Source: Hahella sp. HNIBRBA332
GTDB lineage: Bacteria; Pseudomonadota; Gammaproteobacteria; Pseudomonadales; Oleiphilaceae
Assembly: GCF_030719035.1 (NCBI RefSeq)
Contig: NZ_CP132203.1
Coordinates: 1,674,001 to 1,738,000, forward strand
Length of the DNA stretch: 64,000 bases
Direction of reading: 5' to 3'
The stretch's first letter is position 1; the number at the start of each line of letters is the position of its first letter. Positions 8,756-20,295 of the stretch are shown here, piece after piece. Under the pieces are notes generated by a model, which was given only the letters and a program-made list of their open reading frames with translations, was not told where the DNA came from and did not search any database. The translations under genes and the position numbers were made by a program.

Positions 8756-9579
8756 TGTCTCCTGCAGTCATGTCATCTAAGCCTGCTGTCGTGAAAGCCC
8801 GCTCTCGGGAACAAGGCTTTACTCTGCTGGAGGTGCTGATCGCCGTCACTATCACCGCGATAATCGGCACGGCCGCATTTCAGTTTTTGGGGCAGGGGAT
8901 ACGTAATAAAGAAAACTTGGAAGCCAAGAGTAAGTCTTTGGGAGAGATTCAAAAGGCGCAGCGTGTGCTGGAGGCGGATCTCGGTCAGATTGTGGCCCGT
9001 AGCGTGCGCGGAGAATATGGCGATGAGTTTTATTCCGTCACCAATCTGAATGCGCTGAAACTGATCGAATTCTCCCGCACCGGCTGGCGTGACACCAACG
9101 ACCTGCTTGAGCTGATCACGGAAGATGAAGAGGAAATCAGTCGTCGCAGTAATTTGCAGCGGGTTTCCTATGAGCTGGAGGAGAATACGTTGTATCGGGA
9201 GTACTGGGAGGTTATGGATCGGGCGCAGGACTCTCAGCCCTTGAAGCAGCGTCTGCTGACGCATGTTAAGTCCGTGAAGTTCAGGTTTATGGACAAGGAC
9301 AATCAGTGGCATAACGAATGGCCGACGGAAGACATGCTGACCAATCAGAACGAGCCCGCCTATTTGAAAGTGCCTAAGGCGCTGGAAATTACCTTGGATC
9401 ACGAACAGTTCGGCGGCATTCGCCGTATTTATCAGGTGGCGGGTTGGGCTGAGATTAAAGATTCCACCAATGGCGGTGGTAATGGCGGCAATTCTGGAGG
9501 CGGCAGCGGCGGTAATAATTCCGGCGGCGATAAACCAGATCCCAATAGTAACGGCGGCTCAGGTAGCGGTCGTGGTTAG
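8755..9579 (+). CDS. gspJ: Minor pseudopilin J with a glycine-rich tail
   Basis: The protein has 274 residues. A 20-residue leader precedes QGFTLLEVLIAVTITAI. The middle carries GspJ features such as a VLEADLGQIVARSVR-type segment and a RLLTHVKSVKFRFMD-type segment. The last 35 residues are almost only Gly, Asn and Ser, with a few Asp/Pro, an extension not usual for GspJ and probably disordered at the pseudopilus tip. The end overlaps the start of gspK by 8 bases. Confidence 0.94.
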   Translation: MSPAVMSSKPAVVKARSREQGFTLLEVLIAVTITAIIGTAAFQFLGQGIRNKENLEAKSKSLGEIQKAQRVLEADLGQIVARSVRGEYGDEFYSVTNLNALKLIEFSRTGWRDTNDLLELITEDEEEISRRSNLQRVSYELEENTLYREYWEVMDRAQDSQPLKQRLLTHVKSVKFRFMDKDNQWHNEWPTEDMLTNQNEPAYLKVPKALEITLDHEQFGGIRRIYQVAGWAEIKDSTNGGGNGGNSGGGSGGNNSGGDKPDPNSNGGSGSGRG

Positions 9580-10609
9580 TGGTGGAAATAGCGGGCTGCA
9601 CAAACAGTCCGGCATGGCGGCGCTCATTGTTATCTTCATCGTCGCGCTGGTGATGGTGTTGGTGGCCGGCCTCTTCAACATTCATTATCTGGATATCCGC
9701 CGCACTTCCAATATTCTGGAGCAGGATCAGGCGAAGATGTACGCCCTGGCGGCGGAAACCTACGCCAGAACCATTCTGCGTGAGGATTTCGCCCAGGATA
9801 AGAAAGCCAACAAAATGGTGGACCATGAGGTCGATAACACCGATGAGCCTTGGGGGCAGTACGCGATTCAAATCCCTATCGACACCAATGTCGGCATTCA
9901 GGGGCAAATCGACGATCTCATGGGGCGCTTCAATATCAATAGTCTGGTGACCAATAAAAACGGCGCCAGCGCAGTCAACAAAGAAGCGGTGCAGCAGTTT
10001 GAGCGCTTGTTGAGCTCATTAAAAAACATCAATCCGGATGTGACGGCGGAGAAGTTCGTAGATTGGATTGATGTGGACGATCAGATCTATCAGCTCAAAG
10101 GTGCGGAAGAAGAAACCTATCTGCTCAAAAAGCCGCCATATCGCGCCGCAAATTCGTATTTCAATGATATATCGGAATTTTGGCTGATCGACGGCATGGA
10201 CGCGGCGACTTATAAAGAGCTTAAAAAGTTTGTGGCGATACTGCCTAACAGCTCCGGCATGCTCAATGTGAACACCGCGCCGGCGGAAGTGTTGATGGCG
10301 TACATTCCCGGGCTGGATAAACAGACTGCGGATAAGATCGTCGACATTCGTAAAGAGGAAGGGCATTTCGCTGACGTGAATCAGTTTCTTTCTTTGGCCG
10401 AGTTAGCGGGCAAGAAGGATATACCCAAGAAATTGTTTCAAGTGAATAGCGAGTATTTTCAAGCGACCTTGCGCGCTATTTTTAATGAACGGACAACGCG
10501 GTTAATATCTATAATTCATCGTGACGCTGAAGAAGGTAACACCAGCGTTTTGCGACGGGATTTTGGTAAGAAAGAAGACATTACCAAGGAAGTGTATGTT
10601 CCCAAATAA
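9572..10609 (+). CDS. gspK: Minor pseudopilin K
   Basis: The proposed start is GTG 9572, giving 345 residues; no ATG lies between it and the hydrophobic segment except at the leader end. The prepilin-like helix is SGMAALIVIFIVALVMVLVA. Later motifs typical of GspK follow: DLMGRFNINSLV, EKFVDWIDVDDQ, and the helix-hairpin-helix-like region MLNVNTAPAEVLMAYIPGL. GspK caps the pseudopilus. The start is uncertain because the reading frame is open far into gspJ and no strong ribosome binding site is seen. Confidence 0.9.
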   Translation: MVSGGNSGLHKQSGMAALIVIFIVALVMVLVAGLFNIHYLDIRRTSNILEQDQAKMYALAAETYARTILREDFAQDKKANKMVDHEVDNTDEPWGQYAIQIPIDTNVGIQGQIDDLMGRFNINSLVTNKNGASAVNKEAVQQFERLLSSLKNINPDVTAEKFVDWIDVDDQIYQLKGAEEETYLLKKPPYRAANSYFNDISEFWLIDGMDAATYKELKKFVAILPNSSGMLNVNTAPAEVLMAYIPGLDKQTADKIVDIRKEEGHFADVNQFLSLAELAGKKDIPKKLFQVNSEYFQATLRAIFNERTTRLISIIHRDAEEGNTSVLRRDFGKKEDITKEVYVPK

Positions 10610-10676
10610 GGACAGGATCAGTTTCTGGCTTTCCGTCGCGGGACTGTTCGGAAGAAAATAATTAAATGTGTGAATT

Positions 10677-11975
10677 ATGACCATCAAGTTATTTGTTAGA
10701 CCGATTCCGGTCACCCAAGCCGCCGCCACAGCGCTGGAATGGGCGTTGTATAGTTATACGGGCGAGCGGATCGGTTCCGGAAGGGCTGACGACGCCGAAG
10801 AACTGATGCAGTTGGTGGCCCAGCATGACCTGCAGGATGTCTGGGTGCAATATGTGGCGCCAGCCTCTCATTTTACCTTCACGGTCGCCCACGTGGCCGC
10901 CAAACAGGCGCGCTATGTGCAGCAGGCGTTGCCTTTCGCCATTGAAGAAGCCATCGCGGAAGACGTTGAGTCCATGCATTTGGTGACCGGCGAGCGTATC
11001 GGCAAGGAAGAATATCCGGTGCTGGTCATCCGTCGGGAAAGGATGGATCGCTGGTTCGACGCCGCCAACGCGTTGGAGTTTCCATTGCACGGCATGTACG
11101 TGGATGCGCAAATGTGCCCGGGTGAAGAGGGCGCGTTAACGGTGCTGTTTGACGGCGATGAGGTGTTGCTGTTCCAGCCTGGGTTGGTGTGCATGCGCAC
11201 CCATCATGAAAACCTGTTGCCTTTTCTGGAGATTTGCGCGCGCAACCGTGTTTCATCCGAATCCGAGCTGGAGGGCGATGCGCCTGCTTGGAATATTCGC
11301 GTTCTGACGCCTGAAGAGCAGAAAGAAAGCCTTGGCGTTTTGTTGGCGCAGATAGAGCACGTTGATGGCGCTATCGTGCAGATCGAGTCATTTTCCGTAT
11401 CTTCTTTCGATTTATTGTGCGAGTCATTTTTCAACACCAGCCATGCCGCGAACCTATGCCAGGGTTCATATGCGATCAAGGAAAACCGCGGCTCGTCCGG
11501 CATCGGCAAATGGTGGCCTGTGGCGGCGGTGGCGGCGGGATGGTTCGCCATTCAGGTTGGCCTGGATCTGACGCAAGGGTTCATGTACCAGAAGCAAGCC
11601 GAAGAGTATGAACAGCAGATGGTCAAATTGTACCGCTCGCTGTATCCCAATGAGAAAAATGTGAGCAGCCCGAAGCGGCAGATGGAAGGCAAGCTGCGTA
11701 ACGCCAGCAATACTGGCGGCGGAGGCTTTTTACAACTGCTGGGAGAGGCGGGCTATCAATTGTCCGTGCAGCCTGGCAAGCAGAATATGGGCTTCAACAA
11801 CCTTCAGTTCAGTAACCAGCGCGGCGAGCTCGCGGTGGAAGTGAAAGCTCCCTCTTTGGACCAGCTGGATCGCTACAAGCAGGCGCTGGTGCAATCCGGA
11901 TATCAGGTGGACATCGGCTCTGCGATCAAAGAGCCCAGTGGTGTCCGCGGCAAGATTACCATTAAGGGGAGCTAG
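10677..11975 (+). CDS. gspL: Type II secretion protein L
   Basis: The protein has 432 residues: a cytoplasmic actin-like domain (about 1-270), one membrane helix (about 280-297, WWPVAAVAAGWFAIQVGL), a coiled-coil stretch, and a periplasmic ferredoxin-like domain. GspL anchors GspE to the membrane and pairs with GspM. It starts 67 bases after gspK and ends 3 bases before gspM. Sequence conservation in this family is low, so the call leans on length, topology and position. Confidence 0.93.
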   Translation: MTIKLFVRPIPVTQAAATALEWALYSYTGERIGSGRADDAEELMQLVAQHDLQDVWVQYVAPASHFTFTVAHVAAKQARYVQQALPFAIEEAIAEDVESMHLVTGERIGKEEYPVLVIRRERMDRWFDAANALEFPLHGMYVDAQMCPGEEGALTVLFDGDEVLLFQPGLVCMRTHHENLLPFLEICARNRVSSESELEGDAPAWNIRVLTPEEQKESLGVLLAQIEHVDGAIVQIESFSVSSFDLLCESFFNTSHAANLCQGSYAIKENRGSSGIGKWWPVAAVAAGWFAIQVGLDLTQGFMYQKQAEEYEQQMVKLYRSLYPNEKNVSSPKRQMEGKLRNASNTGGGGFLQLLGEAGYQLSVQPGKQNMGFNNLQFSNQRGELAVEVKAPSLDQLDRYKQALVQSGYQVDIGSAIKEPSGVRGKITIKGS

Positions 11976-11978
11976 GCA

Positions 11979-12503
11979 ATGGGAAGCATACAGCAACTTA
12001 AAAAGATCCCCGCCGTGGGCAAGGGCTTGAGCTGGTTTTACGGTCTGTCGCAGCGCGATCAGACCGCTTTGAAGTGGATGGTGCTGGTTGTAGCGTTGTT
12101 CAGTGTTTACATGTTTGTATGGGCCCCGGTGCAGGACTTTGTCGAGAGTTCAAAGAACAGTGCGGAAGCGTCGCACGAGTCTTTGACCTGGATGAAAGAG
12201 AATGAAGCCCGCGCGCGCGCCTCTTCGCGTCAAAGCGGTTCTGGAAAAGGTTCGATTTCCGGCGGCCAGTCATTGTTGTCCACTGTAGGAAGTAGCGCAC
12301 GCAAGTTTGGGCTGGAGTTACAGCGTTTCGAGCCACGCGGCGAGGACAAGGTCAATGTGTGGCTGGATAAAGTTTCTTTCAACCAATTGATGCTATGGTT
12401 GGGCGAGCTTGAGAAGAATTATGGCGTCGCGGTGGAGCAGATCACCGTAGATAAAGCCGATGCGCCCGGAGTTGTCAGCTCCAGGCTTTCCTTAAGCATA
12501 TAA
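11979..12503 (+). CDS. gspM: Type II secretion protein M
   Basis: The protein has 174 residues with a cytoplasmic N terminus (LSQRDQTALKWM), one membrane helix (WMVLVVALFSVYMFVW, about 30-46), a coiled-coil region and a small periplasmic domain ending in a VSSRLSLSI strand. It is the last gene of the gspE-M operon and the partner of GspL. No gspN follows. Confidence 0.92.
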   Translation: MGSIQQLKKIPAVGKGLSWFYGLSQRDQTALKWMVLVVALFSVYMFVWAPVQDFVESSKNSAEASHESLTWMKENEARARASSRQSGSGKGSISGGQSLLSTVGSSARKFGLELQRFEPRGEDKVNVWLDKVSFNQLMLWLGELEKNYGVAVEQITVDKADAPGVVSSRLSLSI

Positions 12504-12523
12504 TCCCTTTATTATCAGTGGAT

Positions 12524-12544
12524 GCGGCTGTTTTCGTCAGCCGC
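12524..12544 (+). terminator. Hairpin after gspM
   Basis: GCGGCTG and CAGCCGC form a perfect 7-base stem around a TTTTCGT loop, 20 bases after the gspM stop. There is no T-run after it, so it may be a weak or factor-assisted terminator or an mRNA-protecting hairpin. Confidence 0.45.
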
Positions 12545-12880
12545 TGACGCTATCCGGAAAATTCGTCGGAATTCAGATAACGAGCCCATTTTATTGACTG
12601 GCGCAAGGACGCGTCAGCGGGTTACATAACCCGAAGCCCAGGGGCGGGAACATTCCTCTTTGGGCATGCGTTAAAACGATTAGGGATGTGGTTTTTAATG
12701 CTGGAGCAGTAAAAGGAACGACAGCAGTAATACAGTCGGCAAGCGCCTGGAGAGACCCCTGCGGGTAACGGTGCGTCTGGCCGGTATTAACCGGCTTGGG
12801 CCTGTAGAACGCCTATTCAGCGCGCTTGGAAGTACAAATATAAAAATAATGATACTTTCTAGCTCTCAGGAGACCATAAA
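12545..12880. other. Intergenic stretch, possible leader of the acetyltransferase gene
   Basis: No gene is seen in these 336 bases. They contain several short inverted repeats (GGGTTACATAACCC near 12620; GCCGGTATTAACCGGC near 12780) that could form a structured 5' leader for the gene at 12881. No known riboswitch consensus was recognised. Confidence 0.4.
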
Positions 12881-13507
12881 ATGACTGGGGACCTCGTCGC
12901 TGACACTGCTTTAGTGCGTCTGGACAGAAGCGCGCTGTCTGAAGCAAAGTCCATTCTGTTTCACGCTTACCGCCATGAGCCTACTTTTCAGTATTTATTT
13001 GATTCTTCCCGCCCCGGTTATGACCAAAGAGTTCGCGCCACCATCCGTGAAGGACTGGAGCTGCACTTTGCGCACAATCAGGATGCGCTTGGGTTGGTGG
13101 ATGAGGATACGTTGGTGGCGGTCGCGTTTATTGGCAGCCCGGAAGCCAGGTTCAGTCTTGCCGATCAACTGAACTGGCGCATCAGGATGATGCTCACCGC
13201 GGGCTTGTCCTCCACCAAGCGTTACATTGATTATCACGAGCAGGTGCATGCCTGTCTGCCGAAAGACACCCATCACCACTTGCCTTTTATCGGTGTGCAC
13301 CCCAAATACCAGAGTAAGGGATACGGCCGCATGTTGATGCAGGTGATTGAAGGCATCTGCCGGGAAAGTCCGTTATCCTCCGGCATAGGGCTGGACACTG
13401 GCAATGCGCGCTATCTGCGCTTTTATCTTGGGCTGGGCTATGAAAAAGTCGGCGAGGTCCGTTTGGGCAACGTCACCGAAACGGTGTTGTTCAAAGCTTG
13501 CCACTGA
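12881..13507 (+). CDS. GNAT-family N-acetyltransferase
   Basis: The protein has 208 residues. The acetyl-CoA binding motif A is visible as HHLPFIGVHPKYQSKGYGR, with Q-x-x-G-x-G at about residues 143-148, followed by GIGLDTGNARYLRFYLGLGY, the usual motif B. An AGGAG ribosome binding site precedes ATG 12881. The substrate cannot be told from sequence. It is alone between the T2SS operon and gor. Confidence 0.85.
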   Translation: MTGDLVADTALVRLDRSALSEAKSILFHAYRHEPTFQYLFDSSRPGYDQRVRATIREGLELHFAHNQDALGLVDEDTLVAVAFIGSPEARFSLADQLNWRIRMMLTAGLSSTKRYIDYHEQVHACLPKDTHHHLPFIGVHPKYQSKGYGRMLMQVIEGICRESPLSSGIGLDTGNARYLRFYLGLGYEKVGEVRLGNVTETVLFKACH

Positions 13508-13565
13508 AGCGCCGCCCGCCGGATTATTAATTTACCTAATGTAAAAGCTTAATAAGGCGCTTTAA

Positions 13566-14912
13566 ATGTATGATTTAGTTGTTATTGGAGCCGGTTCGGG
13601 AGGCGTGAGAGCGGCTCGCGTAGCGGCTCAGTTAGGCGCAAAAGTCGCCATTATCGAAGAGCGTTTCTATGGTGGCACCTGTGTTAACGTGGGTTGCGTG
13701 CCGAAAAAGCTGTTTGTCTACGCCTCACACTACGGCGAAGACTTCCATGACGCCCAAGGTTTCGGCTGGGACGCGGGATCGCCAACCTTCAACTGGCGTC
13801 GGCTAGTTGAAAATAAAGACAATGAAATCAAACGATTGAATGGTATTTATGAGAATCTTCTCAAGAATGCCGGCGTGGAAATTATCGATGGACGCGGGAC
13901 AATTAAAAGTCCTGGTCACGTTGAAGTAAATGGCGAGGTGCTGCAGACCAAGCATATTCTGGTGGCTACAGGCAGCAAGTCGTTTACGCCGGAGTTTCCA
14001 GGTTGTGAGCATAGCGTGGATTCCGACGCCATGTTCTATCTGGAGCGTCTGCCGAATAAGGCGATTGTCGTGGGCGGCGGTTATATCGCTGTGGAGTTCG
14101 CTGGCATACTCGCGGGTCTCGGCGTAGAGACTCACTTGGTTTATCGCGGCCCGCGTCTGTTGAAGAAGTTCGACGGCGATATTCGTGATTTTCTGCACGA
14201 TGAGATCGTCAAGAAAGGTATTCATCTTCATTTAGAAGATGATGTTGTCGCCATCGACAAGGCCGATGACGATACAGCCCCTTATTTGGTGAAGCTTAAA
14301 TCCGGCGTCACTCTGCAGGTCGGCTTAACGCTTCACGCGACAGGCAGGACGCCGAATACAGCCGGACTGGGTCTGGAGCAAAGCGGCGTCAAGCTGGGCG
14401 CGAGAGACGAGGTGCTGGTGGATGACGATTACCAGACCAATGTGCCCGGCATATTCGCCGTCGGCGATGTGATTGATCGTTATCAGCTCACGCCGGTGGC
14501 GCTGTCAGAAGGCATGTACGTCGCTAACTACCTGTTTGGCGAGAATCCGGTGGCGCTGGATTATGAACGCATCCCTACGGCGGTGTTCTCTCAGCCGAGC
14601 GTCGCCACCATTGGTCCAACCGAAGAAGAGGCGAGGGCGAACCACAGTAACATCAAGGTATTCCGCTCCAGCTTCCGCGCCCTGAAAAACACACTCAGCG
14701 GCAATCAGGAACGCACCATGATGAAACTGATTGTGGATGGGGATACAGACGTGGTTCTCGGCGCCCACATGGTCGGCCCGGAAGCGGCTGAGATTATTCA
14801 GGGGTTGGCGGTGGCGATTCGGGCTGGCGCCACCAAGGCGATATTCGATACTACCATCGGCATCCATCCGTCCAGTGCGGAAGAGTTCGTCACCATGCGG
14901 CAGCCTGTCTAG
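13566..14912 (+). CDS. gor: Glutathione-disulfide reductase
   Basis: The protein has 448 residues. The FAD site is VVIGAGSGGVRAARVAA, the redox-active disulfide is Cys39/Cys44 in GGTCVNVGCVPKKL, the NADPH domain carries VVGGGYIAVEFAGILAG followed by YRGPRLLKKFD with arginines that select NADPH, and the C-terminal active-site base pair is His434/Glu439 in HPSSAEEF. These separate it from lipoamide dehydrogenases. It reduces GSSG to GSH in the cytoplasm. It converges with the histidine kinase gene. Confidence 0.95.
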   Translation: MYDLVVIGAGSGGVRAARVAAQLGAKVAIIEERFYGGTCVNVGCVPKKLFVYASHYGEDFHDAQGFGWDAGSPTFNWRRLVENKDNEIKRLNGIYENLLKNAGVEIIDGRGTIKSPGHVEVNGEVLQTKHILVATGSKSFTPEFPGCEHSVDSDAMFYLERLPNKAIVVGGGYIAVEFAGILAGLGVETHLVYRGPRLLKKFDGDIRDFLHDEIVKKGIHLHLEDDVVAIDKADDDTAPYLVKLKSGVTLQVGLTLHATGRTPNTAGLGLEQSGVKLGARDEVLVDDDYQTNVPGIFAVGDVIDRYQLTPVALSEGMYVANYLFGENPVALDYERIPTAVFSQPSVATIGPTEEEARANHSNIKVFRSSFRALKNTLSGNQERTMMKLIVDGDTDVVLGAHMVGPEAAEIIQGLAVAIRAGATKAIFDTTIGIHPSSAEEFVTMRQPV

Positions 14913-14936
14913 AGGCCGTCGCGAACGCTTCTTCTT

Positions 14937-16912
<1,976 letters not shown>

Positions 16913-16916
<4 letters not shown>

Positions 16917-17860
16917 TGTTCAGCCTCTGACATTTCCAGACGATGCTGCAACTCGTAGGCATCGGGAATGATTAAATTCAGCGAGCGCGCCACCTGAATG
17001 TTGACGGCGACGGAAAAGTAGCGGGGATGTTCCGCCGGAGCAGGCTTTTTGTCAGTAAGGTAGCGCTGGACTATTTCCGTCGTCTGACGGGCGAAGTCGG
17101 CGCTGGTTGAATAGGTGGTGGCGAGCGCTCCTGCTTTGACGAAAGCGAGAGAGGGGCCGATCAAAAAGCGATTATGCCGGTAGGCGGTGAGCAGGATGTG
17201 TTTGATCTGTGAACCGTTGAATACATCTGTGTCCAGAATGCCCAGCAGATAGTCCGTATTGTCCAGCGCGGCGCTGAGCATGCGTTGTGCGCTTTCATAC
17301 TGGGACAAGGGGTAATTGCTGAGCAGTTGTCCAGCCACAGGCGTGGCGGGCAGATCCGTCAATGGCTGGGCGCTGAGTACCCCCGCCGTGCGAGCGGTGG
17401 GCAGTATCAAACCGGCCAGTCGCGCCTGCCGCTGCAGCGGCGCATCCAGAAAGATAGCAGTGTGCGGCGTTGCGTCGGGATATTCCTGGGTTAATCTCTG
17501 ATACTCATTGCGGCTGACGAACAGACTGATCACCAGTTGGCCCCTGGCCCCCGCCAGACTTTGCTGCAATGCCCGTTCGCCCAACGCCAGGATGACGGCG
17601 TCATTGTCCAGTGTGGAAAAGTGAATATTGGCGTCGCTGATGAACTCTGCGCGCCAGGGGGCGGGAGACAGCGCTTTGAATTCCTCCAGGAATTTGGCGG
17701 CGATCGGAGTTCTTTCCGGTCCCGCCACATAGACTTTCAGACTGAAATCCCGCGCGCCTGCAACAGTGGAGAGAGACAGCGCCAGCATCAAGGCGGCCCA
17801 GGCCGCATAGCGCCGGAAGGCGGCGAGAGAGAAGGCTAATGATGCAAACATACCGGCCAT
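16913..17860 (-). CDS. Periplasmic ABC-type substrate-binding protein
   Basis: The chosen start is ATG 17860 (315 residues), preceded by GGGGAGC; a TTG at 17878 overlapping the receptor stop would add six residues. A long N-terminal hydrophobic segment (AAWAALMLALSLSTVAGA) is a signal peptide. The body resembles the TrpX/YtrF-type binding proteins (PF04392): an LGERALQQSLAG segment, LPTARTAGVLSAQP, and a C-terminal region near PRYFSVAVNIQVARSLNL. No permease or ATPase is near, so it is likely a sensor partner for the histidine kinase rather than a transporter part. Confidence 0.75.
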
Positions 17861-17874
17861 CCCTGCTCCCCGCC

Positions 17875-20127
17875 TCAAAACTTCAGGTTCGCGGACAAAA
17901 ACAGATGGGTGCGGTCGTCCAGGACGTTGTCGCGGTACATGATCGGATCGTCGCTCAGGTAATGCTCCAGTTTTGCGGATAGCTCCATCTGCCCGCGACC
18001 CAGACGGCGGTGATAGCTGACGGCTAGATCGGCGCGCTCGTAAACATAGTCGCCGATAGCGTCGGCCAGATAATAGGCCATCGCCGCATCAAATCGGTCG
18101 TTGATCCGTCGCAGCCAGGCGAAACTGCCGCTATGGCGGGCGGACATGCGAGACTCGATCTGGAACAAACGACTGACGTCGAAACTGGTGTAGGCGGTGT
18201 AAAAGTCCGTCACGGAGCCGGTGTATTCCTCATCCTGATCCAAGTAAGCGTAGGTCGCTCTGAGGGTGTCGCGCAAGGAAGGAGAGTAGGTAGTTTCGAC
18301 TTCGAAGCCGGTTTGCTCGATCTTGAGGTTATTTTCAGGTTCGAAGGAAAAGTACTGCAACGGCGCGCTGATAAGGTCCCACATATTGTCGCGAAATACC
18401 TTGATGTCCGCTTCCAGTCCCCATTCGGGATAGTTGAGATAATAGCCGATTTCGCGGGAGACAATTTTTTCGTTATCCAGCCCTCCAGGCGACCGGATCA
18501 GAAAGCTGCGGGCTTCGGTCTCGCCATCCAGAGGCGGATCCAGATCTCTGGCGACGAAGCTCCAGGCGACGGACTGCTCATAGGTGTCTGGAGTGCGCAC
18601 CGCATGAGACACCACCAGACGTAATGTCTGGTTGGGCGTCAGGTGATAGAACATGGCGCCACGGGGGGAGAAATAACCGCCATTGGCCTGATCATGCTCC
18701 GCCATGCCTCCCAGGTTAAAGCCCAGGTCCGGCTGCGGCCGATACTCCAGATTGAAAAACGCCCGTTGCAGATAGTTATCATCGCCGCCGTTAAAGTAGG
18801 TTTCCGAATAAAAGCTGTCTTTGCGAAAGCTCAAACCGGATACCAGCCTCAGTTCATCGGAGAAGGTGTAAGTGTCCTGCAGTTCAATATCCTGCCGGGT
18901 TTCTGCGATGTCCAGATTAATACGGCCGCAGACAACGGCGTCAGGATCGCTGGCGAACATTTCCTCGATCAATGCGCGGGCGATCGCGTCATCTTCCGTG
19001 GAGCCAAGCCCTGAGCCCGTCCCGGAGGCAATATTGGCGTGTATCTCAGAGAGTGTTGCGCCGTTGGCGCCGATCAGGATGGAGCCGAAACGCTGATTGG
19101 CCGCGTATAGGGCGGACAGGTTGTCGCTGAACAGAATGGGGTGATTGCAGTTCGTCCAGTCCTGCTGTCGGATGCGTCGATGCACATAGGCTTGCACCTG
19201 GAAAAAGTGATTGGCGTTCACTTCCCGCCGCCAGCTCACGGAGGCGAATCGGTCGCGTTCGTCGGAGTCAGGGACGCTGGTCTGGCCGTCGCCGGTATCT
19301 GGGTGATATTGATGGTCGCCGTTCAACAGACCGGCTTGCACTTGCAGAATATCCTTGGGCCCCAATTGCATATTGGCGGAAAGGTTAAATCCGTCCAGGT
19401 CGTAACTGTCGATAAAGGGCTCGCCATTGGCGCGGCGATCAAAGCCATCGTCCTGTTTGCCGTTTACGGAAATGCGGTAGTTGAGGGTGTCGCCGCCTCC
19501 GCCGTAACTGGCGTGGTAGCGATTGTAACCATTGCTGCCGTCCCAGTAGGTGAGGGAGGTTCCGTGAGTGTCATAGGGATGTTTGGTGATGATATTGACG
19601 ATAGCCAGGAACGAATTGGCGCCATAAGCGGCGGCGTTGGGGCCGCGGGTGATTTCAATGCGCGCAATGTCTTCCAGAGCGACCGGAATATTGAGCCAGT
19701 CCACATCCGCCAGGTTAGGGTTATAGACGGATCGTCCATCCACCAGCACCTGCAGGCGGCGCTGCTCGTTGGCGTTGGTGCCATGGTAGCTGACGGAAGG
19801 AAGGTTGGAGGACACGGACCCAACGGTCATGCCGGGAACCAGACGAAAGGCGTCGTGCAGATTGCGTACGCCAAGCCGATGCAGCAACTCAGTATCCAGA
19901 ACCGTTACGGTCGCCGGGGTTTCCGAGCGGGGCTGTTTGAGCCGGGCTGGCGTCAGCACCACCGGGATCTCAGCGGACTGCCAGTCCGTCATGGATAGGT
20001 CGACCGCCGCCAGCATATCGTTCTGTGAAGAGCTTTCGACGGCGTAGGTGAAAGAGCTGGCGCAAGCCAAAACAAGCGCAGACAGACCGCGTCGCTCTTT
20101 GGTCGCTCGGACAGTTATCAACCGCAT
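17875..20127 (-). CDS. TonB-dependent outer-membrane receptor
   Basis: The start is placed at ATG 20127 (750 residues) because a signal peptide (ALVLACASSFTYA) follows; the frame is open to 20232. The plug domain (about 55-170) carries ATVTVLDTELLHRLGVRN, GTNANEQRRLQVLVDGRSVY and EDIARIEITRGPNAAAYGANS, all TonB-receptor signatures. The rest is a predicted beta barrel ending in Phe. The ligand is unknown. The gene leads a tight trio with a periplasmic binding protein and a hybrid kinase. Confidence 0.92.
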   Translation of the reverse strand: MRLITVRATKERRGLSALVLACASSFTYAVESSSQNDMLAAVDLSMTDWQSAEIPVVLTPARLKQPRSETPATVTVLDTELLHRLGVRNLHDAFRLVPGMTVGSVSSNLPSVSYHGTNANEQRRLQVLVDGRSVYNPNLADVDWLNIPVALEDIARIEITRGPNAAAYGANSFLAIVNIITKHPYDTHGTSLTYWDGSNGYNRYHASYGGGGDTLNYRISVNGKQDDGFDRRANGEPFIDSYDLDGFNLSANMQLGPKDILQVQAGLLNGDHQYHPDTGDGQTSVPDSDERDRFASVSWRREVNANHFFQVQAYVHRRIRQQDWTNCNHPILFSDNLSALYAANQRFGSILIGANGATLSEIHANIASGTGSGLGSTEDDAIARALIEEMFASDPDAVVCGRINLDIAETRQDIELQDTYTFSDELRLVSGLSFRKDSFYSETYFNGGDDNYLQRAFFNLEYRPQPDLGFNLGGMAEHDQANGGYFSPRGAMFYHLTPNQTLRLVVSHAVRTPDTYEQSVAWSFVARDLDPPLDGETEARSFLIRSPGGLDNEKIVSREIGYYLNYPEWGLEADIKVFRDNMWDLISAPLQYFSFEPENNLKIEQTGFEVETTYSPSLRDTLRATYAYLDQDEEYTGSVTDFYTAYTSFDVSRLFQIESRMSARHSGSFAWLRRINDRFDAAMAYYLADAIGDYVYERADLAVSYHRRLGRGQMELSAKLEHYLSDDPIMYRDNVLDDRTHLFLSANLKF

Positions 20128-20295
20128 ATGATAGCGTCTAGTTGTGTGGTATGAGGTTTCCCGGTGTCTTGTTCTTATTCGTTTGCTCCCTGCCAGGTCA
20201 AGCCGACGTCGTTTCCGGCCCTGCGTTTCCATCGCCCATCGGGTGTCCGCTGTGGAGGAATCGCTGCTGACAAAGCTGACTTTTACCCTAGAAAG

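Noticed and set aside
12600..12800. Riboswitch-like structured leader
   Set aside because: Short stems can be drawn, but no known riboswitch core (TPP, SAM, cobalamin, glycine) fits. Noted only as an intergenic region.
19141..19998. Rightward open frame of 285 codons over the TonB receptor gene
   Set aside because: Antisense shadow; Val/Gly/Ala-rich sequence without domains.
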